A stretch of DNA of 64,000 bases from Ceratotherium simum simum (GCF_000283155.1 NW_004454261.1:2450460-2514459); one strand, 5' to 3'; shown: positions 39,376 through 52,892, numbered from the stretch's first letter. The notes: a model not told the origin generated them from the letters alone. Made by a program: numbers and translations.

Positions 39376-40369
39376 ACGCGGCCTGGGGCTGGCTGCGTGC
39401 CCCCATCTGGAGAGGGCAGCCGAGACCGCGGGGGCGGCGCTGGGGGAGGAAGGGGCCTCTGCCGTCCCTGTAGGCAGCGCAGGCAGCCTGGGGTCTGAGC
39501 GGCTGTGCCCGGGCCCCTCTGCCTGCTGGTCCAGTGTGTACCCATCAGCGTGGCCCAGGACCTGCTGCGTGACAAGCATCCCTACGTCTCAGCAGCCCCT
39601 CCCAGAAGCTTGTTGTCACTTGTGCCACATGTCCGTGTGGGGTCGGCAGGGAGGGTGTGCTCATGTGATGGCTCAGAGACCAGGGGACGGGCTGCTGTCG
39701 CCTCAGATGTGCCCAGTCACCGGCAGAGGAAAAAGAGTTGGCTGGGGGTTGGCTAACGCTTGAGGGACAGTCCCCCGCTCTGCACAGCCCAAGGTGTCAC
39801 AGCCTCACAGACACAGAAACCAGCGCCCGAGACCCGCCCGCGCCAGGTGAGCCGCTGCGTCCCTGCAGCAGTGGGGACAGCACTGTGCCTCGTCCAGGCT
39901 TCCGTCTCTGCCCGGCTCATGGTGACGTCTGGGCGTCGTTGAAATTTGTCTCTGTCTTAGCATGAATCAAAGGAATGGCTCTTCATGTAGCGCTTCGTTT
40001 TTAGTGTTTCCCCTTTGTTTTGTTAAATATATGCTCCAGCGAAGGGAGCAGAGACGAGTCTGCAGTACAGGGACTTCCCACCCAGCTCACATGGGCAGCG
40101 GCTGGACTGCGGGGGGCTCTCCTCTGCTCGCCTCCGACAGTGCTCTGTGTTTTACTCAGAGCTGGGAAATGGGGCGTCACCTGCTGGGAGTCAGGGCGGT
40201 CGCCGAGGCTAACTGCATGTTGCCTGTGCTGAAGCAAGCTCTGTGGGTGCCTCCGTCAGTGCTGCCCCACTCGCTGACCCCCACGCCTCTATTTGACCAC
40301 AGGCACCTCAGAACTCCTACTTCGTTTCCTGGGAACCTATACTTGTCTCTTTCCCATATTCAGCTGGGT

Positions 40370-40860
40370 GATCAGGCTTTTTCTTATTGATTTGCAGGAG
40401 CTCTTTATATATTATGGACGGCTTTTTTTTAACCCATGATATAAGTGCAAGTAGTTTTTTTCCATTTTCTCTCATGATGGTTATTAATGCCAGGCAGATA
40501 TTTTCGTTTTATGTGGTCACATTTATCAGTCTCTCATGGTTTCCCAGTTTGGTGTCATGGGTGGAAAAGTCTTCCCCGTTCTGAGGTCATCATTGAATTC
40601 TTCTAGTACTTCTACAGCTCCAGTTTTTTAAGCATTTAGATTCTTGCTGTGTTTGGAATTTGTCCAGGCATAAGGTGGACGAGGGTTTAGTTGAACTAAG
40701 TTTTTCCAGGTGGCTCGGAGTTGTCTCAGCACCACTTTCTGGATAATCTCCTTTCCTCGCCAATTTGAGACGCTGCCTTTGTTCCAGACCAATTTCCTGC
40801 CTGCGGCTGGTCTGTTCCTGGCCCCTCTCTTCTGTTCCGTTCACCCGCCGGCGTCTTCCT
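40370..40860 (-). mobile_element. L1 fragment (ORF2 end region)
   Basis: Plus strand caggagctctttatatatta, tggaatttgtccaggcataa and tctcagcaccactttctgga read as antisense L1. Confidence 0.7.
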
Positions 40861-41034
40861 GCACCAGGCGTGTCTTCAACTACAAGTAATGACAAGCTTT
40901 CTGTGCAGAAGCAGCAGTCAGGCCCGCAGTCAGCAGAGGGTGGGCATTTCCATCTCGCCCTCTCCATTTCTACGGGTAATGACTGTCATTGAAGACGTTT
41001 TCTGTGCCCATACATCCCTGTCTCCGTATATGTT

Positions 41035-41250
41035 AGTCTTTTTTTAACATTTTATTTCGAGAACTTTCAAGCCTGCAGAAAAAATTGCAAGAATACCACG
41101 CATTGCCCTTCCCTGAGGTTCCCCAGCTGGTAACGCACTGCGTCCTCTCTCTGTTTCTCTGAGTGTGTGGTATCCCGCGTGTGCGTGTGTGTGTGCGTGT
41201 GAGAGATTCTGCTGGGCCACTGGAGAGTTGGCTGCAGACACAGTGCCCCT
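41035..41250. mobile_element. L1-like fragment, family uncertain
   Basis: ttatttcgagaactttcaag, then cctgcagaaaaaattgcaag; a related piece is at 50300-50470. Confidence 0.4.
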
Positions 41251-41269
41251 TGTCCCTGAATACGTAAGG

Positions 41270-41650
41270 ACAGTCGATTCTCGTTCGCAGCAGTTCTGTC
41301 CCATAAAGTCATCGCGAACGCTGAATTAGCGAATACGGAAGCGCTGCTCCTGGGGGAGGTGGGGGGAGGCAGGGGAGGCTCCTGGGGGAGGCGGCGGGGG
41401 CGGGGAGGCTCCTGGGGGAGGCGGCAGGGGGGGGAGGCTCCTGCGGGCCTCTGCTCACAGCGCCGGCTTCAGCTGATCGACATGTGACCTTGTGTTCCGA
41501 ACAAGCTCACCTCACACGCGCGTGTTCTCCGTGAGGCTGCAGCTCGACGCCTGGGGGTCACTCGAAACAGCAGAGTCGCCCACAAAAAAACAAAAATGCA
41601 AAAAGCCAAGCACTAGAGAGAGCGCGTGTAGGACGCTTGTCTCCAGGCGG
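41270..41650. mobile_element. Old repeat interrupted by a minisatellite
   Basis: gtcgattctcgttcgcagca, cgcgaacgctgaattagcga before the array and gacatgtgaccttgtgttcc after it are parts of one ancient repeat. The array at 41346-41450 lies inside. Confidence 0.5.
41346..41450 (+). repeat. GC-rich minisatellite, about 30-bp unit, 3+ copies
   Basis: Units start gctcctgggggaggcggc, then g-rich, then ggggag; three near copies and a partial fourth (gctcctgcggg). Confidence 0.85.
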
Positions 41651-42784
41651 AGCTGGACGCAAAGGCGGGCGTCGCCGTGTCCCCCGGCTGGGCGCGCGTG
41701 GGGGTGACTGGGTTCTCGCCGCCCCGCGGGTGCCCGGGAAGACCCCGAGCGTGGATGCGGGTTACAGGTGAGCCTTCGCCGGGGGCTGAACGTGCGGATC
41801 TGGAACCCGTGCGTGAGGAGCGTCCACGGTCCGTGTTCTCGGCTCCGTCAGTTAACCCCACTGTCCTGTGTGGTTCCCTCCCTGGGGAGGTGTCCGCTGT
41901 CACGTGACACAGGGCGTTTGGTGACCTGGGGGCAGCGGGGCCTCCGGGGCCCGAGACTGGATGAGCTTCCCTCTGGGGCTGGTGGTCCCTCTGTGGACCT
42001 GGACTCCTCCGGCCGAACCCTTCCACCTGCGGAGCCGTGGAGGACGCGCTGCCCCCGCCTCGTCCCTTCTCCACCCCATGCAGCCCTGCTCCTCCAGGAA
42101 GCCCACCTGATTCCCCCTGGCTGCCCCACGGAGGCCTTCCCGCAGCCTCGAGGGACCTCCTGGAGTGGAGGTTGTCCACCGCCCCGTGGGCTGGCTCTGG
42201 TGGCAGGGCCTGTGCCCAGCACGGACAGGTGTGCAGTGGTTTTTGTGGCACAGGTGGTGAAGATTCTGGAACCTTCTTTCTCTTAGGGCCTGTGGGTTCT
42301 GGATTAATCCGTCGTCCTCCCCGCCCCCTCCCATCCTTTGCAAGGCTTCCTGTTTACCACTCTGGAGACACATTTACTCTGACAGTGAGATCGATTGGTG
42401 GGGCAGAAAGAGTGAGGGCAGATCTCGGTGAGGGGGGCAGGGCAGGCTTCCGGTCAGAGCTGTGCCCCCCAGACTGCCCCCTGCCTCCATTCTCGCCCCC
42501 CAGCTGTGCCCTCCCCTGTCTCCACACCAAACCCTGACTTGGCTGTTCTCAGAAAGCCTCGTGTCCTGTCACCACAGGGCCTTTGCATGTGCTGCCCCTC
42601 CAACTTAGAATTCAGCTGTCTCGTGACTTTCCCTTTCCCTCACATGCCCCAAAGCGCGTCTGTCATCAGCTTCTTGTCCCTTTGTGAGGTACTTGGCCAT
42701 ACACAAGTGCCCTGCTCACACCTCCTACCGTTGTGTGCGTGAGTATACCTCATCCTGCTCTTTGACTTTTTTCTCAACTCTTGT

Positions 42785-44300
42785 TTTTGGTAACAGCTTT
42801 ATTGAGATATATATAATTCACATGCCACACATTTTGCCTAAAGTGTACAGTTCATCAGTTTTTTTACCTTATTCACAGAGTTGTGCAGTCATCACCAGTT
42901 AATTCCAGAACATTCTTATCCACCCAAAAGAAGCCCCACCCCATCAGCAGTCATCCCCCCCACCCCCTCCCCCAGCCCCTGACAACCACAAACCCACGTT
43001 CTGTCTGTGGATGGGCCTGTTCTGGACGTTTCACATCAATGGACTCACACACCGTGTGGCCTTCTGTGTCTGGTGCTCTCACTGAGCGTCGTGTGTTCAG
43101 GGTCCGTCCACGTGTGTCAGTGTTTCGCTCCTTTTCACGGCTGCGTCGTACTCCAGTGTGTGGATGGACACGTTGTGTGGATCCGTCATCCATCGATGGA
43201 CACGTGGGGCGTTTCCACCTTTCGGCTGTTGTGAGTGACGCTGCTGTGAATCCTCATGAAGGACTTTCTTTGTGGACAGATGTCCTTGTTCCTCTTGGGT
43301 GCACACCCGGGAGTGGAGCTGCCGGCTCAGCTGGAAACGCCACGTGTCGCCTTCTGAGGACCCGCAGACCGTCTCTGCAGCGGCTGCCCCGTTTCCGTGC
43401 CCCCGCCGTGCACGGGGCTCCCGCGTCTCCACGTCCTCGCCGACGCTGGCTATTGTCCGTCTTGCTGCTTCTCGCCGTCCCCGTGGGTGTGGGGTCGTGT
43501 CTCGCTGTGGTGCTGACGTGCACGTGCCTGACGCTTAGTGATGTGGAGCGTCTTTCATGAGCTTCTTGGCCACTCGTGTATCCTCTGCGGAAGTGTCTGT
43601 TCACGGCTTCTACTCATTTTCCGGTTGAGTTCTTTTTTTTTTATTATTGAACTGTAAGTGTTCTTTATATATTCTAGATCCAGTCCCCTTCTCAGGTAGT
43701 GATGCACGGGTATCCTCTCCCGTTCTGTGGGCTGACTTTTCCCTTTCTCCATGGGGCCCTTTGAAGCACCACCGTTTTAATTCTGATCAAGTCCACTGTC
43801 TCTGTTTTTTCTTTGGTTGCTTATGTGTTAATTGTCACGTCTGAGAACCCACTTCATGAACCCAAAGTCGTGAAGATTTGCCCCTGTTTTCTCCTAAGAG
43901 TTTTACAGTTTCAGCCCTTACGTTCATTTGGGTTTCTGATGCGTTGTGAGTTTACCTTGTGTGTGGTGTGAGGTAGGGCCCGGCCTCGTTCTTCGCCTGT
44001 GAACGTCCACTTGTCCCAGCGCCCTTTGCCAAAGAGACCATGTTTTCCCCCTTTGCGTTGTCTTGGCGCCCTTGTCAAAATCAGCTCACCATGAACGTGC
44101 AGGTTCAGTCCTGGATCCGCAGCTGATCCATTCTGGACTGTTCCGTTGGTCTCTGTCTGTCTTTATGCCGGTACCACAGTGTCCGGGTGACTGTAAATCT
44201 CGCCGTGGGGGAATGTGAGGCCTCAGCTCTGTTGTGCGTCTGCCTCTTCTTGGGTGAAGTCTGGCTTGGCTGTTGGTCCCCGTCGGTGTGGCTCTGAGCT
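42785..44300 (-). mobile_element. L1 3' region, longest copy (about 1.5 kb)
   Basis: Plus strand starts aacagctttattgagatata and passes ttctggacgtttcacatcaa, gttctttatatattctagat and agagttttacagtttcagcc. Antisense L1 ORF2 C-terminal part and 3' UTR, with no intact frame. Confidence 0.85.
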
Positions 44301-44639
44301 GCCGCGTCCCGTGAACGGCTGTATAATATCCCGTTGTGTGCGTGCTGGCCGTTGGTCTCGTCTGCTCATCAGCTCTTTTTTGAGCGCCTGCTGTGTGCCA
44401 GGCCTGGAGGGAAGAGTGTAAGCGGAGGAGCTGGAGGGGGGGAAGGCAGAGGCCAGCCCCTGCCACGGGATTCCCGCTTTGTCCCGCTCTCCTGAGCAGC
44501 ATGGGTGACACAGATATTCGTTCCATAGCCGGATCAAGCACCAGCCCTGGCCTGGCCTCCGGGCACAGCAGAGACCAAGACAGGCCCCGGCCCTGCCTCC
44601 GGGAAGCCCCCAGTCTGAGAACGGCTGGAGATGGACCCT

Positions 44640-44860
44640 AATCACCAGCCACACGTGGGCCCTCCCCGTGACAGCAAGGCCGTCCCCTCCCTGCCCTCAC
44701 CTCTCCTCGCTCACTCTGCTCCGGCCACACGGGCCTCTGTGCTGATCCCCCAACTCTGCAGGCCCAGTCCTGCCCCAGGGCCTTTGCACGGGCTCTTCTC
44801 TCTGCCTGGGAGGCTCTGCTGGCCCCTGCACCACTGCTTCTTTCCCGTCTGCTTCCCTCG
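44640..44860 (+). mobile_element. L2 3' fragment
   Basis: ctcactctgctccggccaca and tgccccagggcctttgcacg. A MIR follows at 44940-45065. Confidence 0.65.
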
Positions 44861-45409
44861 ATGTGGCTGTGGCTCAGACTGGAGCCTGACTGCCCAGAAT
44901 CAAGTCCATCCACCCCCACTTTTCCCAGGGTGACCTCAGGCAGGTGACCTGGCTCTCTGAGCCTCAGTGTCCACCTCTGTTAGTGGAGGGAGTCATAGGA
45001 CTTAGCTCCCGGGGCTGCAGGGAGAGTTACGTGAATACGTGGGCGATTGTACAAATGTAACAAACGTTAGCTCTTGGTCACGGTTGGTCCCTGGAGCTGA
45101 CGGGGTGTCGGGGTGGGCGGGTCACACACACAGGCTGTGCCCCCGGGCTCACCGCCCATTTGCCTCCTGAGCCAAGCCCTCTGTGCCCTGGCCCCAGACT
45201 TTGTGACCCTTGGGGCCACCGCCAGGGAGAAGGGAGCGGGTGCTGGTGCCAGGCATGTGCCCCCCGGCCTAGAGCAGTGAAGAAAGACGGGGCTCGTGTC
45301 TGCTGATGGAGCAGCCATTGGGGGAGCAGAGGTATTAAACCAAGCAGGGGTGGGACTTACGACAAGGGCCAGGGAGCAGGAGGGAACCAGCTTCAGCTGG
45401 TCGTCAGGG

Positions 45410-45560
45410 AGGGCCTCTCTGAGGAGGTAACGTTTGATCCAGGCCCGAGTGGTGAGATGGGGAAGAGTGTTCCAGGCAGAGGAGAAGGCTGTGCAAAGGC
45501 CCTGGGGTGGGACTGTGCCGGCACGTGTGAGGAGCAGTGAGGAGGCCGTGTGGTGGAGCG
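45410..45560 (-). mobile_element. L2 fragment, antisense
   Basis: gtgttccaggcagaggagaa and gctgtgcaaaggccctgggg. Confidence 0.65.
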
Positions 45561-45644
45561 CAGTGTGTGAGGGCAGAGAGGGTCTTCTACCTGGTCACCT
45601 CCCCACCCCCCTCGTCGTTTGTGCCCTCAGGGCCATGGTGATAC

Positions 45645-45900
45645 CCGGGTGCATCAGTCAGCTATCGCTGCGAAACAAATCGCCCCCAAAAGCAGTGGTT
45701 TTAAGCAATAATAAACACGTATTGTCTCACGACGGTTTCTGTGGCTCAAGACCCTGAGGGGGCTTAGCCCCAGACCTCGTGGCTCGGGGTCTCGTGAGGT
45801 TGCAGTCAAGCTGTCGGCCAGGGTGGCCTCGTGTGAGGGCTCGACCGGGGCTGGAGGAGCTGCTCCCTCACGCGGCCGTTGGCGGGAGGCCTCAGTCCTG
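45645..45900 (+). mobile_element. Interspersed repeat, family not assigned
   Basis: gcatcagtcagctatcgctg, gcgaaacaaatcgccccca; related sequence at 53040-53290. 45900-48600 is otherwise GC-rich unique intron with no exon recognised. Confidence 0.4.
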
Positions 45901-48609
45901 CAGACCACGTGCATGTCCTCACAGCATGGCAGCCGCTTCCCCTCCGTGAGTGACCGTGAAGGCGGCGGTGTCTTTTGTGACCCAGCCTCAGGAGTCGCCG
46001 GCTACCCCCTCAGCCGGGCTCTGTTGGCCACACCCGCCGGCCGTCCCCCAGGATGTGGAGACGGGCCTCACGTCGGGCTGGCTCGGAGCCTCCCTTTTCT
46101 CGTCTGCGAGGTGGGCCGAGTGTAGCCCTTGCCTCCTGGGGCAGGGCGAGGCGTGAGTTGGGCGGTCAGCACGGGCTGGCACAGAGGGACCCGCGCCTGC
46201 CGGAGCTCCTGGAACGTCCCCAGAGCCGGGCTGGCGTCGGGGCCTGTCCCGGCCCGGCTCGGCGGCCAGCTTGCTGTGGGACTGTGGGCAGGACATGCCC
46301 CTCAGCTCCAGCCCCCAGGACTCCGGAGGCCTGGGCCCGCCCTGGTGGGGAGGCTGGCCCGCCTGGGACGTGGGGACAATTATTGGCATGTCGAGAGACT
46401 GTCCGGCCGCAGGCTGCCACCGTTGGCCTGTATCCTGACCGGCGGACCCCCTCTCCAGAGCGACAAGGGCCGGGCCAAGGGGGGCTTCCAGCTGAGGCCC
46501 AGCCTGCCTCGGTGGCCCTTGGCGTTCTAGAATCCAGGTGCAGTGTCTGCGGCCCAGGCCGGGCCGCTGGAGAGTAAAAATGTATCCGGGAGGAAAGCCG
46601 CGCCAAGACACCTGCATGTGGGTCCTAAGACAGCGCGTGACCCTCCGTCGGCCTGCGGGCGGGCCTCCCTCCCCGGGGGCGCTCTGTCCCCATACACGGG
46701 GCTGGCTCCAGCCTCCGGCCTGTCCCGAGTGCAGTCTGTGGTTCACGTCCAGTGTCCCCTCGGGGAGCCCCCGTCCCCCCAGCCCACCGCAGAGTGATGC
46801 TGGCTCCCGGGATGGGCGGGGACCCAGGCCTGGCGGTCAGAGCTTTGCACACCCCGGGCACGTGACCCGCGGGGCCCTGCCCTGGGACTTCGTGGGGGAC
46901 AATCAGGCGCCTGCCTGGGGGGCCAGTGCGGGGGGGCAGCAGCCCTGAGAGGTGAGAGGACCGAGTCTGCAGGCCCCAGGTCCACCCAGGCTTGAAACCC
47001 ATCTCCCCTGACCTCAGTTTTGTCGGGGGTCGGGCAGCTTTTCCTCAGAATGGCCGGATGGTCTCTGATCATTTGTTCATTTCTGCCCTTGTAGCCTGAA
47101 CACCGCTGCGGAGATCTGGAAGTGAGTGGGCGTGGCTGTGTGCCAATAACACTTTATTTATAAAACGGGGCGGGTGGCTTTGGTCCGCAGGGCACAGATG
47201 GCTGGCCCCTGAGTGGTGTTAACCAATCTCTCCCCACACACACCTTGTTTTCTTCCAGTGAGTCGGGTTTCTGTCTCAACACAAAGCATCCTAATGCCCC
47301 TTCTCTGAGCCTCAGTTTCCCCCTCTGAGAAGAGAGGAGACGGGCATTGCTGGAAAGCACCGCGGGCCATGGTCGTGCTGGGACTGAGTGTGAGACGAGT
47401 GCGGGAGCTCCATTCCCTCCACTCTTCCCTGTGGCTCCTGGCGGTGCTCGCTGTCTGCCTCCTCCAGGCAGCCCTCCAGGCTTCTCACCAGTGGATGCTC
47501 ACTGAGGCCTGCCCGTGCCCAGCCCTGGGCAGGTGCGGGTAACCCAAGGGCACGGGGAGGAGGCCTGCCCGTGGAGCTCTCTAGAACCGTGACACCACTG
47601 CAGGCAGACTGCTGTGCTGGAGAGAGAGACGGCCAGGAGAGGCTGGAGCTGGGGCTCCCAAGGTCCCAGGATGGGCACGGGGCAGGGGTTCACCGAGCGG
47701 AGGGGAGGGGTGCCGCCAGTGCCAGGGCCCAGGGCTTCCCGGGAACAGAGAGAAGACCACGGGCTGAGCACAGAGAGCAGGAGGGGTTGCCAGGCTGCAG
47801 GGGCGGGTGGGGGCAGGGGCTGGGGGTGGTGAGCCAGGCTCGGGTGTGAACTGGCTGTGGCGCCCCTCGCCCCGGTGCCGGGGTCCATGAGAGAGGAGCA
47901 GGGCCCTCCCCCCGATGGCGATGGTGACAGTGCGGGCGACACCGGGCAGAGCGCGTGGGCACCGGGGGCTCGGCGGAGGTTGCCTTGGCTCAGAGATAGT
48001 GCACGACCAGGCGCGTCTGCCCAGGGCAGAGCAGAAGTCAGCATCCACCGCGGGGTGAGCCCGCGCTCCGTGCCAGGCCCATGCAGGGCCCGGCAGGGAC
48101 TCTGTCCTTGAGCCCAGGCGGGGGGACAGGACCAGATGGCTGTGGGACGCAGGGCCAGGCGCGGTCGGGAGCAGCGACTCCACCTCGAGGTCGGGGAAGG
48201 CCACAGAAGTGCTTCTGGAGGAAGATTCTAGATGCTCCAGAGGACGGGCCCCGGGGCAGGCCTGAGCACACCCGACAGGCTCGGTGGGTCTGCAGGCCCC
48301 CCGTGCACGCAGGGTCTCGGGGACCCCTGCCGCTCCACGGCCTTGAAGGCGCCCAGACCTCTGTGCCTCGGTCTCCCCAGCCGCAGAGTGGGCCCCGTGA
48401 CACTTAACCCCCTGGGGGTGTCGAGAGGGCTGGCGACGCGGCCTGCGGGGCCCCGCCCAGCGTGGGGGCCGTGCGTGTGCTGTGGCCTTCCATCGTGGGG
48501 ACTTCAGAAAGAAGACAGAGGTGGACAGGACAGCCCACTCAGACTTTCCTCATGACGTGTTTGAAACACCCAGAGAATGCGGTAATCAGCGCCCACGTAC
48601 CACCCGGCC

Positions 48610-48797
48610 GCGTCGTCCCGCACACGGCTGACACGGGCCCGGTCACTCTCTGGGGGCCATCCCAGCGCTGTGGGGGCTGAGCCGCATCCCTGGCCCACCC
48701 ACGCGATGCCAGGAGCACCCCCAGTGTGACAGCCACAGGTGTCCCCAGACGTGGCCCCGTGTCCCCTGGGGGCAGGACTGCCCAGGTGAGACCCCCT
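48610..48797 (-). mobile_element. MER20 copy 4
   Basis: gcgatgccaggagcaccccc, agtgtgacagccacaggtgt and ccccagacgtggccccgtgt. Confidence 0.7.
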
Positions 48798-49019
48798 CCA
48801 CCCGGGCCACCTGTCCTGGCTGCTGGGTCTCCTCTGACCCTCACAGAAAAGGTTTGCTGACCCCTGACTCGAGGGATAAACAAAGAAAGATTCGTTTAAC
48901 CACATAGACATACGAAGTCTTCTGTGTTATTCGGTGCTTTTCTGGGTGCTTAAAATCTTTTCTTATTAAACATTGTAGTTAGACAAAGAGCCAGGCCCCT
49001 CTGTACCATTTTATCCCGC

Positions 49020-49090
49020 AAACAGGGCCCAGCACCCAGGAAACACTCACTGAGGTTGGAGTGAATGAATGAATGAGTGAATGAGTGAAC
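49020..49090 (+). mobile_element. L2 3' terminus
   Basis: cagggcccagcacccaggaa and gaatgaatgaatgagtgaat. Confidence 0.6.
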
Positions 49091-49449
49091 GACCAGAATA
49101 TCGTTTGGGAAGTGGGTTACTGGGGAAGATTTTTAATTCCTCCCCTGACACTGTTCACGGTTCTGGGTGGTTCCGTGTGGTAAACGCAAACTCATAAGAG
49201 AAACGTGTCCAAGAGGAAGAAAACGGTTCATGTTAACCCCAAACACTCCGAGACCTGCCCTCTCCTGTGCGGTTGTGGTCGGTTGCCCAAGTCCTCCCCG
49301 ATGAGGCTGGGCCGGGGTGGTGGGGACGCGGAGCTGCCCCTGTGATGGGGGTTTCCTCCTGGGCTGTGGGGTCACACCGGGACGTGACCTCTCCCATGGG
49401 TTTGGGAGGCTGGGGTCCAGCCATGCCCCGCTTTGGCTGTTTCTTCATT

Positions 49450-50095
49450 CCTTGATGGAGAATATTTATTGAGCACCTACTGTGTGCTGGGCAGTGTCCC
49501 AGGCTTCAGGTGCCCCCTCCACACGCCGTCTTGCATGCGCCCAGCCCTGAGCGTCCAGCCACGTCGGGTGTCCCTCCCTCCGGCCCCGCCTTGGTGGTGG
49601 CCCCACTGTGCGCCTGGCCGGGCTCGACTTTGTGTCCTCCCTGGCTCCTCCCCTCCACAGTGGGATGTCCTCGTCCTGGCCCTTCCCCCTCTGGGATCTC
49701 TGCAGATCCCTCCCCGCCTCTCCCTGCCAGCCTCCCCTGCCCAGCTCCATTTGAGCTGTAGTTATTGTGCTCCTGCTGTGTGCCACGGGTCAGGCTGGGT
49801 GGTGGGGAAGCGGCCGTGAACGAGACAGTCCTGGTCCCTGCTCTCCCGGGAAGGAGCAAGCGATGAAGTTCACTTCAGACAGTCATGTGTAGCATGGGGA
49901 AATAAAACAGGCGCGGAAGAGGGTGCAAGGGGGCAGGGGTGGGAGGGGACCTATGTGGTCAGGGCAGGTCCCTCTAGGAGGTGACATTCAAGCCGAGTCC
50001 CGAGTGAGGGAGGACAGGAGCCAGCCAAGTGGAGATGTCAGGAGAGTGCGATCCAGGCAGTGGGCACAGCAAGTGCAAAGGCTCTGAGACAGGAA
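49450..50095 (-). mobile_element. L2 fragments, antisense
   Basis: tttattgagcacctactgtg, aggtgacattcaagccgagt and cagcaagtgcaaaggctctg. Confidence 0.6.
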
Positions 50096-50489
50096 CATGC
50101 CTTCTCAAAGGTTTGATGAGCGAATATGTGTGAACCCTGTGGCACAGAGCCTGGCACACTGGTGCTCCGTAGTGTCGGCTACTAGCCGTGTGACCGCTCA
50201 CATTCCTTGGGCAGAACCCGCTCAAAATGTGTGTTTCTCCAAAGCTTGCAAACCTGGCATCGAGGGTCAAAATTCACCTTTAACCTGGAGGAAAAGGATT
50301 TGTTAAGAAAACTTTCACCTGTACTGAAGAGCTGAGAGAATTGGACAGCAGACACTCCTGTGTCTGCTCTGCCCCACCCCCATCAGTCCATCCCTCTGGT
50401 TTTCTGGTTGCATTTCAGAGTCGCAGGCATGAGCACCCTCCACCTGTGAACACTCAGACGTGTGTATCATTAACCAGAGTTTGCTATTT

Positions 50490-51830
50490 TTCAACGTGTT
50501 CTTTGCAGCATTAACTACTCTGATCAGCTATTAACTAGAACTGTTAGCCTTCCCCGCCCTCACGCTGGCGGTAACAGTCCGAGATAACGCAAACACAGGA
50601 AAGTTCTTTATTTCTCTTGACCCCCAGATTCCCACCTGGTCCGTATCACGGCAGGTGTGAACCTGGCGAAGGAGGGGTCCGCAGCCCCCAGGGTTTTCAC
50701 GCCCTGGGAGTCTTCCCGCCGTCTGTCTGTTACCCGGAGAAGGCCGTCTGCATGTGCCGGGTAAAAACTAACCCAAGCGTGGAGCCAGCAGAGAGCAGGT
50801 GGTGGGTGCAAAGGGCAGAAACCCCCAGTTCCACCTCGTCTCTTCTCCATGCACTTGCCGTGTGACCGAGGGTGCGTCCCTGGCCACCTCGCTCCGCTCC
50901 ATCCATCTCTGACAGTTGGTCAGCGGGTTCTCTCGGATTTTGTACAATTCTGTCTTTTTCTTTCCCATCTTGGTTCCTTTTCTTTTTTCTTGTCATATTG
51001 CATTGGCCAGCGCCCCCGCTGGTAGCTCCCGGCCGTGCCTGTCTCACGGTTGGTATTGACGTTGGCATGAGTTTGTGCTTCATGCTTGTTTTCAAGAGAA
51101 GGCAGTTCCCGCCCCACACCCCACCCCCACTTTTTCTTTTCTGTCTCTAGTTTCTCGATAGTGTTGTGGATGTGACGTTCATGGTGAATTTTGTTGAACG
51201 CTTTTCTAGATTGTGAGAGGTGATCATGGGGTTTTTCGCCGTCAACTTTGGGTCACGTCCTGCGTTTCTCCAGACCCGTGCTTCCCCTCCTGTGAAGTGG
51301 AGGTGATGGAATGAGGTCGTTAAGTCAGGTGGGGTCTGGCTCAGGCGCTCACGGGCGCCCTCTGGCCGCTGCGGGGGGTGAGGGCGGAGGAGCTGGCCGC
51401 AGGGTCTAGGCAAGTGAGGCTGCAGGCCCTGTATTTCTAGATCTGCTTGTGTTGCAAGAAACCCGGGCTTTTCTCCAAAACACGGTGAGTTTTGAAGTTG
51501 ACTCAACTTACCCTGAGGCTGTGGGGCCAGAAGGAAGCCCAGGCAGGGCGTTCCGGTGGCACAAACTGGGGGTGTCCTCACCGAGCAGGGGGCCGTGGGG
51601 TCCTAGAGTGCCTGCGTTCACTCCTCTGCTTGTCACCTCCCATGGGGACATTGACCTCAGGTCCCCATCGTCTCGCGCTCACTGTGGAGCCAGAGACGAC
51701 CTGAGGGGGCTGGGATCAGGCGCGTTCCCAGCAGCAGTGTCTGAGGCCCCCCCTCTACGCCTCAGTCTCCCCATCTGTGAAATGAAGCTTCCAGGAGTGG
51801 CCACCTCTCTGGGCTGGGGGGAGTCTGAGT
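50490..51830. other. PIP5K1C intron 1 segment
   Basis: Mostly unassigned. A short antisense L1-like piece at 51180-51245, and an L2-derived CTCF-like motif (minus) at 51354-51368. No exon. Confidence 0.4.
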
Positions 51831-51834
51831 GGGA

Positions 51835-51980
51835 AGGGGACACTGGTGACGTCTGGGGACATCTGTGGCTGTCACACTGGGGGAGCTCCTGCATTGAGCG
51901 GGTGGGGCCGGGGATGCTACCCAGCCCCCGCAGGGCCCAGGACGGCCCCCCAGAGAGTGACCCGGCCCCCGTGTCCCTCA
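51835..51980 (+). mobile_element. MER20 copy 5 (partial)
   Basis: ggggacactggtgacgtctg, gacatctgtggctgtcacac and cagggcccaggacggccccc. Confidence 0.7.
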
Positions 51981-52527
51981 GGGGACCCTGAGTGAGTGAA
52001 TGGGCTTTGGGGGTGCCTGGAGCCCCCAGACTGTCTGCATACCGAGCCCTTCTCTCCGGCGAGGAGAGGCCTGTGGCAGGCAGGCTTCTCGGTCACGGCA
52101 GGCCCGGCCGTTGGTCCCCGATGAGATACGACCAGAGGTTGAGGGTCCCCGTTCGCAACCTTTGTCCAGGTGGACAGCAGTCTCGTGTTCGCTGCGTCAG
52201 ATCACCACGACCTCGGCCTTGACTGTGTCTGTATTTCGCTTCCCCGGTGGTGGGTGTTCACCGCATTTGGTGAAAGTCTCCGTGCAGGGTGGGCGGGAAG
52301 GCAGGTGAGCTGGGCCTTCCCCACGGAAGGTCGGAGAAGCGCCGGCTGGGGGTGCCGCCTTCCTGAGCCCAGCCGTCTCCGTCTAGTCATGGCCTCGTTC
52401 CAGAGACGACGAGGCCGAGGCCCCGTGCTCCCGCACTCTGCAGCATCACTGACGCCAGAGGACAGAGCCTGGAGAAGGTTCCGGATGGTGCATGGCATTG
52501 GGCAGTGTGTTTGTAACTAAAGGGAGA

Positions 52528-52892
52528 CACTTTTTTGTTTTGAGATGCAGTTCGCACACCATAAAATTCACCACTTTCAAGTGCACAGTTCGTTGGCGTT
52601 TAATGTATTCACTATGTTGTGCTGCCATTATCACTGTAGTTCTAGAACATTCCATCAGCCCAAAAAGAAGCCCCATCCCCATCAGCAGTCACTCCTAATC
52701 CCCTCCCCAGGCCCTGACAACCACGAACCCACTTTCTGTCTGTGGATGTGCCTGTTCTGGACATTTCACATCAATGGAATCACACACCGTGTGTCCCTCT
52801 GTGTCTGGTTCTCGCTGAGCGTCGTGTGTTCAGGGTCCATCCACGGTGCGGCTGTGTCAGGGCCTCGCTCCTTCTCATGGCCGAGGAGTCTG
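52528..52892 (-). mobile_element. L1 3'-end fragment
   Basis: Plus strand ccataaaattcaccactttc, attccatcagcccaaaaaga and ttctggacatttcacatcaa. Confidence 0.8.
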
